A stretch of DNA of 64,000 nt, taken from contig NC_051102.1 in the NCBI RefSeq assembly GCF_901709675.1, forward strand, positions 3,269,912-3,333,911. Direction: 5' to 3'. The number at the start of each line of letters is the position of its first letter. Within the stretch, counting starts at the first letter, position 1. Of this stretch, positions 1 to 12,200 are shown piece after piece. The DNA is from Syngnathus acus. Its lineage: Eukaryota; Chordata; Actinopteri; Syngnathiformes; Syngnathidae. The notes under the pieces were generated by a model. That model saw only the letters and a list, made by a program, of their open reading frames with translations, was not told where the DNA came from and searched no databases. Both the position numbers and the translations under genes were made by a program.

Positions 1-46
1 GATGGATGGATGGATGGATGGATGGATGGATGGACGGACGGACGGA
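1..46. repeat. GATG/GACG tetranucleotide repeat
   Basis: About eight GATG units followed by three GACG units, cut by the window edge. It may be the tail of a GGAT-tailed SINE lying outside the window, as such SINEs occur elsewhere here. Confidence 0.85.
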
Positions 47-1287
47 TATTGAAAATATTGGGACGGAATGTGTGAACAGATGTAGGCGGGGGTCAATTGT
101 TTGTTGGAGCTAATTGGTTGATGCTTGTGAACATTGAAATTAGCCATGTGGATATGTCCAAGCTGTGTGGTCAACAGTCTGAGCCGTGCTACATATATGA
201 ATAACACGATCAATTTTATAACATTGATACAGGCTACAGCATTTGAAATATTTTTTTGGACAGACATTAATTAAGATTTCTTGTGACATATTCCTGAACG
301 TCCATGTTCAAATGAGGACTAACATTGAGTGAATGTCATAAAAGATGCTGTTGTACAGTAATTTAGAAGCAAGAGAGCACAAATATATATGCAATTTTTA
401 AAAACAAAATTTAATTTAGTATCTTCAGATGAAAATGTCCTTAATTTCTACTCTTTCTTGATATCATCTATTTGTTAAAGAATAATTTCCTTTAGAAAGG
501 AATTTACAACCATGTTTGATTCTTCCTGTTAGAGGAGGAAAGAATGAGTAACCACTTCTAACAGCTCTCTATCCTCGCTATAGATAGCAAGACAATCCTA
601 TTACAATTATCCGTAAATGTCCTAGCAAAGGCTGCAGTGAGAGACGGCACAAGCTTATGGCTCCTCACCGTTTCACCTGCAGTTCGTTTCAGTATTAAAA
701 CAAAAACGATTTGCCCATGTAAAGGGGATTTTTTTTCTTTACATAGCTGCTAAGGGCTCAAGTAATGACGGCTCACTTGTTTTCTGACTTTGGTGATTGG
801 TTATTACGTGAGCCCTGAGCAACTGTGATGTCATTTTCAGTCGCAGCTAGTGGCAAAATGGCCGCCCCTTGAGATGGATAAAAACAGGTGGATTTTGCTG
901 CTTAACTCATCTTACAATATCTTATAATCATCTCATCTTACAAAATTATGAATCAAAATACCGTGTTTAGATTTCTGCTGCCACATTGAACATTTAATGT
1001 TAAAGAAAAAGTTCAAGATGACTTTCCTTCAAGCAAAGAAATATATTATTTTGCTTTAAACTCCCTGAAGAACAATTGAAGTGTCAGTAACTGAATCTAG
1101 ATAATGGTGACATCCTCTTAGTCCGGGACAGACCAATTAGCATCTCAATCCTAGCAGACAATATGAGATGCCAATATTAAGATATTTTGCCCCGGTTTTG
1201 AAAATCCTCATCCAGAGTGTGTATCAAAATGAAATACATTGTGTACCAACCAAAAATAACATAGACTATGTTTCCTTTGTCTTGCAG
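47..1287 (+). other. Intron upstream of the last kcnb2 exon
   Basis: AT-rich sequence with no convincing coding exon, inferred to be the 3' part of a kcnb2 intron. It ends in the pyrimidine-rich acceptor TTTCCTTTGTCTTGCAG at about 1271-1287. The open frame extends upstream to 1168, but that extension (about 40 residues before ILAM) has no resemblance to a Kv2 channel and is read as intron. The exon or exons coding for the N-terminal T1 domain must lie left of the window. Confidence 0.7.
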
Positions 1288-3249
1288 ATCCTGGCTATGA
1301 TCTCCATCCTGTTCATCATTATTTCCACAATATCATTATCACTCAACACCTTGCCAGAGCTGCAAGTTGTGGACGAATTTGGCCAGTTTAATGACAACCC
1401 AAGCCTAGCCCACGTAGAAGCAGTGTGCATCGCCTGGTTCACCATGGAGTACCTGTTGCGCCTGCTGTCAGCACCCAACAAGTGGAATTTCATCAAAGCG
1501 CCACTAAATATCATTGATTTGCTGGCCATACTGCCTTACTATGTGACTCTATGCCTCACCGAATCCAACAAGAATGTAATGCAGTTCCAGAACGTGCGTC
1601 GTGTGGTCCAGATTTTCCGAATAATGAGAATTCTGAGGATATTGAAACTGGCCAGGCACTCCACTGGACTGCAGTCTCTGGGCTTCACGCTGCGAAGGAG
1701 CTACAACGAATTGGGTCTATTAATTCTCTTCCTTGCCATGGGCATTATGATCTTTTCTAGCTTAGTATTCTTTGCTGAGAAAGATGAGGATTCCACCAAA
1801 TTCACCAGCATACCTGCCTCTTTCTGGTGGGCTACAATCACAATGACCACTGTTGGTTATGGAGACATTTACCCTCAAACCTTGCTGGGGAAGATTGTTG
1901 GAGGGCTTTGTTGCATAGCTGGAGTCTTGGTCATTGCCCTTCCCATCCCAATCATTGTCAACAACTTCTCCGAGTTTTATCGAGAGCAGAAGAGGCAGGA
2001 GAAGGCCATCAAGAGGAGGGAAGCTCTTGAACGAGCTAAACGAAGTGGAAGTATTGTTTCGATTAATCCCAAAGAGGCTTTTGCACGTAACATGGAACTT
2101 ACAGATGTGCTGATTGAAAAGAAAGAAGATAGTAAGTGTCCAGTGGATAATCACTTATCCCCTAGCCGCTGGAGCTACCATAAACGCTACTCCAATGTGG
2201 ATTTAGGCAGCCCCGGTCAGTCCAAACTTACATCTGGTTACCAGGAAGTGGCTCGAGTGGGCTCACCTGACTGTCCCAAGCCCTTGACTAGCAAAGGCAG
2301 CCTTCAAAACCTCAACGTAAAGACATTAGAATGTGCTTACGACAAGGCAAGCACTTTCCAGGCGAACCAAGCAAAACTGATCAAAGAAGAGATGGAGATG
2401 AATGTGCTGCCCCCCATCCAAACCCAAAAAACATCCCCTGACGGAAGTGCAAGAGCAGGCTGCAACATGGCTGAGGTCTTTTCAGGAGAAAGAGCAGAAA
2501 AAAGTTCTCTGATCCCCAGTGTTGGAGCTAGTCAAAGTACTTCAAGACAACTGCGTGCACCCCCTCCCTTGGATCTGACTCGGATTAGTGCCATAGAGAT
2601 CAATAAGACCACTGATAGCACTCAGCCAATGCCAATTATAAAAGACGGGCTGTACAAGTTTGTGTCCAGTCCCAACATCAATACAACTGCAGACAGCAGC
2701 TGCACCTCCTCAACGGATTATAGTAGCAGCCTACAGAAGACAATAGACAACAAGAGTGACCTCATTGGAACCCAGGATGATGTGCTCATGGCAGTGATTA
2801 CACCAGTGGCCACTTCCTCCTCTGCTGGTACAGCCAAGCTTTCTCAGCAACTGTCAGACGATAATGTTTCCAGATTTTCTTCACGGCTCAGCTCTGGAAG
2901 GCAAGACACTAAATCTTCACTGGCTCTGCTACAATCTCCGTCCCTGCTCGAGCAATCTGTTCGTCCAAACAACTCTAAGGGGGAAGGTGAAGGCTCAGCA
3001 GCCAAGAGATTAGAGGGTGAAGGACAGCTCACAGGCTTAAGCTACCAAGGAAAGAATCACATGGAGAAGTCTGCTGCCGGCTCAGCCAGTTGCACCAGCC
3101 CTCTGCCCAAGGCCAACCTTCTCAACTGTTCGCAGGATCTGGTAAGTATGGAGGGAGGAGGAAGGGAGGTGCCATCTCAAGGTGCTGAGAGGCAAGAAAA
3201 CCACATTCTAGATGGAAGTCACAAATCCTCCAATGAAACTAGCATGTGA
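1288..3249 (+). CDS. kcnb2: Kv2.2 voltage-gated potassium channel, terminal coding exon
   Basis: This exon gives 653 residues of a delayed-rectifier K+ channel subunit that acts as a tetramer in the plasma membrane. In order it shows most of S1, S2 ([16 protein letters not shown]), S3, the arginine-rich S4 ([20 protein letters not shown]), S5, the pore with the selectivity filter TVGYGD at 1849-1866, S6 with the PIP gating motif ([10 protein letters not shown]), and a long cytoplasmic tail. The tail has HLSPSRW and YQEV and ends in ETSM, which from memory match Kv2.2 (KCNB2) rather than Kv2.1, which I recall ending DQSI. Nearby xkr4, tmem68 and tgs1, which lie with KCNB2 on human 8q, support this. 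The T1 domain and start codon are outside the window. The tail is strongly diverged from the mammalian one outside short blocks, so a fish-specific Kv2 paralogue is possible. Confidence 0.88.
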   Translation: MLAMISILFIIISTISLSLNTLPELQVVDEFGQFNDNPSLAHVEAVCIAWFTMEYLLRLLSAPNKWNFIKAPLNIIDLLAILPYYVTLCLTESNKNVMQFQNVRRVVQIFRIMRILRILKLARHSTGLQSLGFTLRRSYNELGLLILFLAMGIMIFSSLVFFAEKDEDSTKFTSIPASFWWATITMTTVGYGDIYPQTLLGKIVGGLCCIAGVLVIALPIPIIVNNFSEFYREQKRQEKAIKRREALERAKRSGSIVSINPKEAFARNMELTDVLIEKKEDSKCPVDNHLSPSRWSYHKRYSNVDLGSPGQSKLTSGYQEVARVGSPDCPKPLTSKGSLQNLNVKTLECAYDKASTFQANQAKLIKEEMEMNVLPPIQTQKTSPDGSARAGCNMAEVFSGERAEKSSLIPSVGASQSTSRQLRAPPPLDLTRISAIEINKTTDSTQPMPIIKDGLYKFVSSPNINTTADSSCTSSTDYSSSLQKTIDNKSDLIGTQDDVLMAVITPVATSSSAGTAKLSQQLSDDNVSRFSSRLSSGRQDTKSSLALLQSPSLLEQSVRPNNSKGEGEGSAAKRLEGEGQLTGLSYQGKNHMEKSAAGSASCTSPLPKANLLNCSQDLVSMEGGGREVPSQGAERQENHILDGSHKSSNETSM

Positions 3250-5360
3250 GCCCACTTTCCAAAAGCGCTGAGATTTCCACTGAAGAAAATGGGGACATTA
3301 AGAATGTTGCCCAACAGAGGCACGAAAACCACCTAAAGAACATTGAACCACTGAATCATTTTTGACCACAGATGAACCACATTTGAACAAAAACAAAAAA
3401 ATCATGTGTGTCCACCCCTTTCTATTGTTTTATTTTCAGGCTATTTCAGGAAATCAAGATTCTATATAAAAATTCTGCACAATGTGGAGAAAAAAAAAAA
3501 ACGTGTCTTTTGCAATACATGCAAATTTATGGCTCATCAGTCTTTTGGCTATTATAAACCGTACATGAAATGCAGCCCTAAGCATAGTCAAACATATTGG
3601 GTGAGCCATGTTGTATAGTTTGTATGGTTGTACAGTATTTATTTTTTACCCCTCTTTTCTATAAATGCCTAAAAATAAGTTACTTAAAGGGGATGGATGA
3701 GGAACAGAAAGTATTTGCTGTTTGTTCACATCTTGGCACACATTCACCTCTCGACAATGAGACGTAGCAGCAGTTTAATAAAGAGAAAATGATAGACTGA
3801 ATAGATAGCGTGACAAAAGATAAAACTATGGAGGGAGTCATTAAACTCTGCCTGAGTCCCAGGTCGGAGGCTCCTGTCATGAACAGTCATAACAAATCAA
3901 GGGGCCTTGACACATTCCATAGACAAGACATTTGCCCATCATGTGTTAGTAAGTGCACTTGTGCATGTACCTAAACAATCTGGTCTCTATGAGACTTATC
4001 TATGTCTTTTAATCGAATCATGTTTATTGTACTTTTGCCATCATTGTCATTTCAGTTTGAATCATTTTTGGCAATTTTAGTTGTTGGAGACATTGGAGCA
4101 TCAAAAATTATAGGTCAAGAAACACAAGCAGTAAATGCAGTGCTCTGCCCAATGTTTGCTTAGTGTAGATGCAAATATTCTTATATTTCTTTTAGTGTCT
4201 CACATTCAAATACTGATGCCAGAGGTGCTAACCAAGGCTACACCCTGCAGCATGTTGTAATTATATTCTTGTGTGTGTGTGTTGGGGGGTTATTTTATTG
4301 TGAAAGCGTTCCCCTTAAATGATTGCATGTTCAAAATTAATGAATGCTGCATTGCACGTTCAAATGAATGCATAGCTGACATTTATCAGATTTACTTGTA
4401 TGGACAAAATGACTTAGCGAGAGAAAATATAGTTTGATCACGGGTATCAACACATAAAACATGACTTGTGTGTAAATTCGAACCCAGTCTATAGATTGAC
4501 ATTTTTTCTGTCTAATAACAGTGATTCACTGTGTTTTTAAAAAGACAATGGCGCTGCATTTTCTTGTTGACATCTATAGATATATTCAAACATGGGTGCC
4601 TTTTCATAAATAGACAATTTATGAGAAGGTGGAAGAAAAATTGTAGACTAAGAGTTGTTTTCTTTTTTTTTTTTCTTGTTCAATGGACACAATATGTTGA
4701 TATGCAAATCCTCTTTGATTTTGTTGTACAGTACTTCACTTAACCTCATTATGACTCAACTAGTAACATCGCCTACAGTTTTAACCTCACTGTGCCGCAA
4801 TTTCCTCTGCATTTGCTAGTAAGGTAAGTTTCTCTGAGAGAGTACAATATATTTGAATTGCACTGCTGATCTAAATGCAGTGTATCTTACAAGTGTATTT
4901 ATATGTGTGTATTAACTACAGCATCCATAAATGAATATATTATGGTTTGATCGGATTCTAAATCGATTAATAAGTCTAACTGTGGCATAATAAATAACAT
5001 TATTAACTGATGACCTCAAACTATACAATCATTAAAAAGAGGTCGCAGTGTAATTTCATATTATTGTTCAGTTAACTTCAAAAGTACAACTATAGTCTTT
5101 TTGACAACAAACATGTACACAACCACATGTTCCAATTGCATTTGCTAGTGTTACTATCATCTAAATATTGCAAATACTGTAGTCAACAAACCATGGATTT
5201 TTTCTCTCTACATTTTTCTGTTTTCCAGATGTTATTGTTTTTGTGTTTTAACAGGAATGTTATGATTAGTCAGGTGCGAGAATCAACATATACATAGTGA
5301 ATAGTGACTTTTCATCCATTTACTGATACATGCAAAATAAAAAAATGTGTCTGAATGGCC
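3250..5360 (+). other. Probable 3' UTR of kcnb2
   Basis: No coding exon seen. AT-rich sequence following the stop codon, with an AATAAA signal at 5336-5341 and a T-rich stretch soon after, so the transcript plausibly ends near 5360. Shorter isoforms are possible. The limits are inferred. Confidence 0.5.
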
Positions 5361-5519
5361 TATTACTGTGTGGTGTATATTTCTTCTTTTTTTTTTGACA
5401 AATATAAGGATCACCAAAATCAAAGAAATGAAACAATGAAACATAAAATTACACGCAAAGTGTGCTGCAGTATTTGATATTCGATCTGACTTTTATTCAT
5501 AATTATTGTGTGGCAGTAA

Positions 5520-5667
5520 TATTTACGTTAGCATCTCTGGCGTATGACGTCACGAACGCACGCACCTGCTTCCGCTCTTATTTTCTCAGACCCCGAAAAT
5601 ATTGCACCTCAATACCGAGGACCGCGGAATCTCTCCGTTTTTTCTACGGTGTTGTTGTGACTAAAAG
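5520..5667 (+). promoter_or_regulatory. rnf31 promoter and noncoding first exon
   Basis: A small GC-richer island in AT-rich surroundings. It holds a perfect palindromic CRE-type site TGACGTCA at 5545-5552. A good splice donor (AAAAG|GTAGG) follows at 5667/5668, which would join a noncoding first exon to the acceptor at 6214 just before the rnf31 ATG. The transcription start is inferred, not seen. Confidence 0.5.
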
Positions 5668-6215
5668 GTAGGCAGCTGCGCTCAAATATACTGCCTTATG
5701 TTGTAAAACACAGCCGACCGTGATTCCTTACGTTTGCATTAGTAGCTTGCTATAGCAAACACGTTCCAATCTGCACTATGAAATGACGCTCATAACAAAA
5801 AAAATGATACACACAATTCCATCTAAGGGTTTAATTTGCGGACTGTTGCCTGTAGCATATTATGATGTGTCTTCAATCGATTAAATAACGGATTGTCAAT
5901 GCGTCGTAAATCAACGCGTCTTAAAGAGACAATCCAGCGATCTGAACATTGGCACGTATATGATAAGTGTATGTGCAAAAATGATGTCAGCACTAAAATC
6001 CGTGCCACTAAAAGAATCTGTAGTGATTTAAGGGATTTTGGGGGATGAGATTTATGGCAAACTGGTCCACCCACTTTTGGAGCACTTCCCCCCCCCCCCA
6101 TCTCATTACGTCACAGGAGGCAATGCATATTGTTTCCTGGCTGAGTTTGCCATGTTCTATTGTCACCTAGTGTCTGAAAAGATGATTTTCTTTTATTTCA
6201 TACCGCATATGTAGG

Positions 6216-9200
6216 ATGCCCTCCCTATCGGAACAGCTGCAGGAGGCCCGGAGTCAGGCGGAAGTGTGTCTATACTCAGGCGGCAGGGTGGTGGATGTCC
6301 GAGCTGGTGTGATGGTTATGGCTAATCTTCCTTTACCGCCATGTTCCAAATACCACCACATTGCTGCTGAAACTATGGTGATAGAAAACAGCTTTGGTAG
6401 CAACAGAAAAGAGGTAACATAAATTGGATTGCATTCATTCACACATGCCAAAACAGTGTCCTCATGTTCCATCTGTGAAGAAATTGGGCTTCTAATAGTG
6501 TGTGTTTTGTTTTGATGACAGCACTTAAATTATTGTATTTATTTTTTTAATCTCAAATCTGTTTAGTGACTACTCCATATTTCTTGTCCTCTCTTCAGAC
6601 ACTTGCATCACTGCAGCGCTTATCTACAGCTTTGAACATCCTGGAAAAGTATGGATGTAATTTAACAAATCCCAACAGACCTAAATTCTGGAGAACTGTC
6701 AAGCACAACAATCCAGTGTTCAGGGCCACCGTTGATGCTATCCAGGTAACATACACATATGGACTGGAGGACTAAACTTTACAAATCTGAATAATCTACA
6801 AATTACAAATGTATTTCAAGTATTTAACAACATAAACAATTGAAAGGATGTTGATGAAAATGTACCAGGTATTCAATATCATGCAAATGTCATCCCATCT
6901 TTTCTCAGCCAATGTACTAAATCATAACAAACAAACAAACCATAACAAACCTTTGATTATCTTCTCTCTCTTCTTCCAGGGAGGAAGGGCAGTGCTTTGT
7001 CTCTACGGTTACTCCAATCAGCAGCCAGATGGGCTCAGCTTCCCCGAGGATGTCACAGATCCTGATGTTGGCAAAGTTGCAGCAATAACTCTGGAGGTGA
7101 TGAGCCTAAGGATGGAGCTAGAAATGCTTATCAAGGTGTGCCCTTTTGTCTCAGTACATGTTTATCCTATCCAGAATGTGGTTGTGTTTGGAAAATCATT
7201 GAGATCCCCCAAATCTTTCCTTCTTTCACTATAAATGTATAAAAACAATTGTTTTAATAAAAAAGTATCAAATTGTTGTGTTGAAAGTTGTATCAGTTTT
7301 GACTTTTTATTTTAAAAAACATGTTTGTTTGTTTTATTTCATCCCAGGAGACGCATCCTCATCCGGAATTCTATGAGAGAATCATTCCTACTCTACGACA
7401 CAAGGTCAGCAATGGTGATTTTCACTTGATCCCAAGCCTGTAGAGGAAGGGCATTAAATATCACCTAATATTTTCTCTATGTTTAGGATGTAGGTCTGAA
7501 CACAGATGCTGTGGTCAGCCGTTCATCTTTCAGCTGTCGCAAAAATCATTCGGACAGCCAATCCAAGTCGCTTGCCTTCCCTCTTCACCATCACTCCATG
7601 AGGGAGAGCAACCAAGCTCGCTCACTCTCTTCCAACCATCAAAGTCTCAGGCCCATTCAGGTCTTGTTCCCTCCCTTCAAGAAACACCCAGGTGAGGAGA
7701 CATAATATCAGCTTTACTGCGCTGAATTATTTCTTAGCGGTGAACACATTACAGTAGTTTACATTGTGCAAACAATGATGTGTATATTTAAAAATATTTG
7801 TATAAAATGATGAAAATGTGATGTTCAAAAAGCTGCCAGGATAATCCAGTGCTGAAATATTCAATGTTCAACTCATTATATTTGTGTATTTTTTATTGTT
7901 TAGTAAAAACCTTTTTCCCTTGGAAAAAATAAGTCATTGATTAGCACAATTGCTTCTTAAAGACAAAAAAGTTATTTGGAGCTATAATGCTAATGCCATT
8001 GTTTATTTTGCCTTTCAGAGAACTGCACCCTCTGTGGAATATTTCGCATCACTGTCCACTGTCTGACTTGCCTCCAAGGCATGTGTTCCGAGTGCGACAG
8101 ACTATACCATTCCTACCCTGAAAGGGCCAAGCACCGTCGAACTGCTGTCACATCTTCCATTTCTTCCGCCACGTCTAAAAGTGAAAATAGTAAAAGGTTA
8201 GACTGAATACATTACGCGGTATATGTTACGCATATAATTGGCTCTGAATTGGAAGTTTTGTGTAAATATTGTATAATAGTTCAACCCCAAGATTCAAACA
8301 ACACTTAGGTCTTTTAATCCTAAAAAGCCTAAAGGGAATACAGCATGTGTCAGCACTGACAACATGGAAGACATTTACTGGTACTCATCTCCCTTGTTGA
8401 TCATTTCGACATGACCTATATTACCTTCTAAACGCCATAAAATCAGTAAGGTTGATGAATTTAAATGAAATATAAATCTATTATTGACACAGCATTGCTT
8501 GGTGTCGTTGTATGTAACCATTGGAAAAATTGCTGTGACTGAAATAATCTTTATAGGTCTGTTGAGACTCTAATCCAGGTGTGTCAAACTCGTTTTTGTC
8601 ATTGGTGTCATAGTTTCCCTCGGAGGGCCGTTATATACGACGTCGTCTATAGGCTACACAACAATCTGATGAATAACTAGTTTTGAAATCAGAGACTAGT
8701 AAAAACTGTTCAAATAGTTTAAAAGATAAATGGGTATCAAAATTATTAGCAATAGCGCTATTTTTTTTTAAAAATTGTCATTTTCGTAATGACACAAAGT
8801 CGATGCATAATTTGTCTTCACGGGCCACATAAAATAATGTGGCGGGCCTCATCTGGCCCCCGGGCCTTGAGTTTGACACCTATGCTCTAATCTATATAAT
8901 TAATTGACTACTGTTATGCCTTCCACTTTCAGTTCTTCCACCTGGCATTGCCTTCACTGCACAAAAGTCAACTCATCCCAAGATGTGCTGTGTGAGGATT
9001 GCGAGTGCCCTCGCTGTGAATCACTCGGCTCCGCTGCGGATGAATCTCCACCAGCTACCATCTCAGGTCTGTTTCATCGAGTGGTACCACCCACAATGTT
9101 TGTAATCTGATTGTTTTCATCCCAGTGTTTGTTTCGCTATATTATAAAATCCTCTGTAGATGAGGGGTGTCATTGCGGAACACATCATAGTTGTGCTTTC

Positions 9201-12200
9201 TGTTAAAGGGTTGTCATGACTTTGAAAATCAAATGTATAATGACCTCCTCAATTGATTATAAAAGTGATTGATTTTCTTTCATTTTTTTGGTACTGGTCT
9301 TTCATAGCTGATATTTTTGAGGGAATTGCTACAAAGTGTTTAAATTTGTTAACTTGAATTAAGTTGTGCTTGATTTCCGGAAAGCATGTGGTAATATAAT
9401 TTTTAATGTTTTAATATAGAGTGGCAGTGTAAGAGCTGTACTATGGTCAACGCAGCCAGCAGCATTCTGTGTGAAGTGTGCGAAAGACCTCGTTTGGCTA
9501 CACGACCTCCGGTTACCCCTTCACACCCTCCTATCACCCCACCCAGACCACCAGCGCCTGTACTGGGCATGCCTGGGGATCCTGACAGCCAGGTGGGAAT
9601 CCTGAAGGATTTAAGAGTTTGAAATGTTGACTTGCATTTAATCACGCACATTTTTAATGGCAAATGTTTTCTGTGTTTTGTTTTTTGATCATCTTGTCAT
9701 CATACGTCTCTCTGGCCAGTGGGTGTGTCAGTTTTGTACATATCTTAACTACTCACCTGCCACAGTTTGTGAGATGTGTGACCTCGCTCGTCCGGAGCCT
9801 GCACCTCTGCCGTCAAAACTCCGCCCTCCCTCCCCGGTCAGACGGGTCCCTGCTCTGTCAGTCAAACCCAAAGAACTGACGCAAGAAGACCCAAACTCCT
9901 GTAGGCAGCGGCAAATGAAGGAGGACGGGCTGAAGCTAATACAGCTGATTCGAGTAATACATTGCACGCTCCCATGTATTTGTATTGTAGTCTGTAGCAT
10001 TTCCTTCTTCTGTCAATGGCAGGATGGGGAGAAGAATGGCATCAGCCCTGAGGAGGTGTACACATGCATTAAGGTCGCTAAAAACACCAGCATTCTGCCT
10101 TGCAAATGGTTGAAGTCCGAGCTGCCTCAGCAACTGGACAAGATCAGCTTGTTGTCAGCGATGCTCTCCCATCAGTTTGTATGTGACACAAGCAAACCCA
10201 ACAAAACTCATTCAAGTCTGCAGCCAATTGAAATTGAAGTGAATCACGCGAAGCGGGGATTTATGGTAAATGTACTTTGAAGGCGTTTGTGTTTCTTGAG
10301 GATTGCCTCACACATCAAGTGTGAAATGACACAGTCAAGTAAATCTACTAAAGCTGCTGTGTGGCGATGCATAATGTGGAGAAAACAACGGTACTATGCC
10401 TTTTCGAATCAGCTGTACTCTCAACACAGAACAGGTCGTGTGAGGCTCCCACTGAGGATTCTGGAAAAGTTGCAGTCCAACTTTCTAGAGCAGAAGCCAA
10501 GCAGGCCTGGCTGACAACAGGAGGTGATTCTGAAAGGGCTGCCAGACAAGCCCTTCGAGACAGACTCAAAAAAGTAACAAATTGTTAACTTTGCTAGAAA
10601 TACACTGCACCTTGATACTGGTGTAACATTTATTGTCACTTGCTTCCCCCAGGTAAAGATGCTGTGCTCGTTGGGCTTTACTGACGAGGCTCATTGTCAT
10701 GAGGTATTGAGGAAGAGTGGAGGGGAGGTCAGAGCGGCACTGGCTTCTCTGCAGCGCCCCCTTCTGGAACCCTTTCATGAACGTATCTGGAGTGACGAGC
10801 CTGAGCCAGCAGTTGATATCAATCACCCTGACAAACAGGTGAGATGGTTATTTGAAAGTTACAGTCTTTATTTGTCTTGTGTCTGTCAACTTAACTGTCA
10901 AGTGATCTTCCACTTTCAGCGTATATGTCGGAGGTTACTAGCCGTATATGATCTACCCAGCTGGGGCCGCTGTGAGCTGGCACTATCTCTTCTTCAGGAG
11001 CACAATGCCTCCTACTCTCTGGAGGATGTAGTACAGGCCGTACGGGAGTCTCATGACAGGGAGTTCATCAAAAGAGTCCTGGCCAAAGAATGTCCCATCT
11101 GCCTTTCTGTTTTCCCCCATAGTAAGGTAATTGTGTCATTCTCTTTTTGTTGATGTGTAGATGAGTCAGTAGAAGGCTGCAACATGTTAACACGGATGAA
11201 TGCACTTCAAAATATTTCTTCTCCTCTTTTCAGATGCAGTCCCTGACATCGTGCCAGTGTTCTGTGTGTTGTGATTGTTTCCAGCAGCATTTCACCATCG
11301 CTGTTAGGGACAAACATATCCGAGACATGGTGTGTCCAGTCTGTTGGGAGCCTGACATCAATGACCCTGAGGATCTCAACAGCTACTTCTCCACCTTGGA
11401 TATCCAGGTAGATTTTATTTCGATGTTTTAATATCACCATTAAAGAAGCTGTCAGTGCTACTGGTGGGAGTAGCTATGGTATCGCTATATAGCTGCTTTA
11501 CAGTGGCTCGATGGTTGTAGAGACTTAGTGGAAAAGAAATGACAGTTCAGGGAATCGGGGTTATCGCAAAGGTTGCGTCAGCGTGAGTGGCCCTACTTCC
11601 AGCATTTAGATCCCACAGGCATGCTTAATGAGATATGCAAGTATTGCTGAACAATGTCACACATGCATGTTAGTCATTTAGTCAAGTCAAGTTTATTTAT
11701 ATAGCCCTAAATCACAAACAAGTCTCAAAGGGCTTCACATATACAAAAAAATTGACAATTATTCTCAAACATCCCCTGATCTTAAACAGACTGAGCAGGT
11801 GCGTGTAACTTCACCTTATAAAAAGAAATTGTTATTATTAATATTTGTAATAATTTTATATATATACCGTATTTTCCGGACTATAAGGCACACCTAAAAA
11901 CCTAAAATTTTCTCAAAAGCCTACAGTGCGCCTTATAGTCCAGTGCGCCTTATATATGGACCAAATTCCTAAATTTAAACTGGCCCGAAGCATTGTGTCA
12001 TAAAATAAATCATAAGTGGCCCGCTGAAGACTATGAATCATTAATCAAAAATACTATGGATCATTATTTTGTGATTATAAAGTAATTTGTTGCGTCTGAG
12101 GTTGAAATGAAAAAGATAAAATGGAGAATGATTTGATTTGGATTAAAAATCTGACATGATGCATTAATGGTGCGCCTTATAGTCCGGTGCGCCTTATATA

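Noticed and set aside
1168-1287. N-terminal extension of the Kv2 frame
   Set aside because: It lies before a strong splice acceptor and does not resemble the Kv2 T1 or S1 region.
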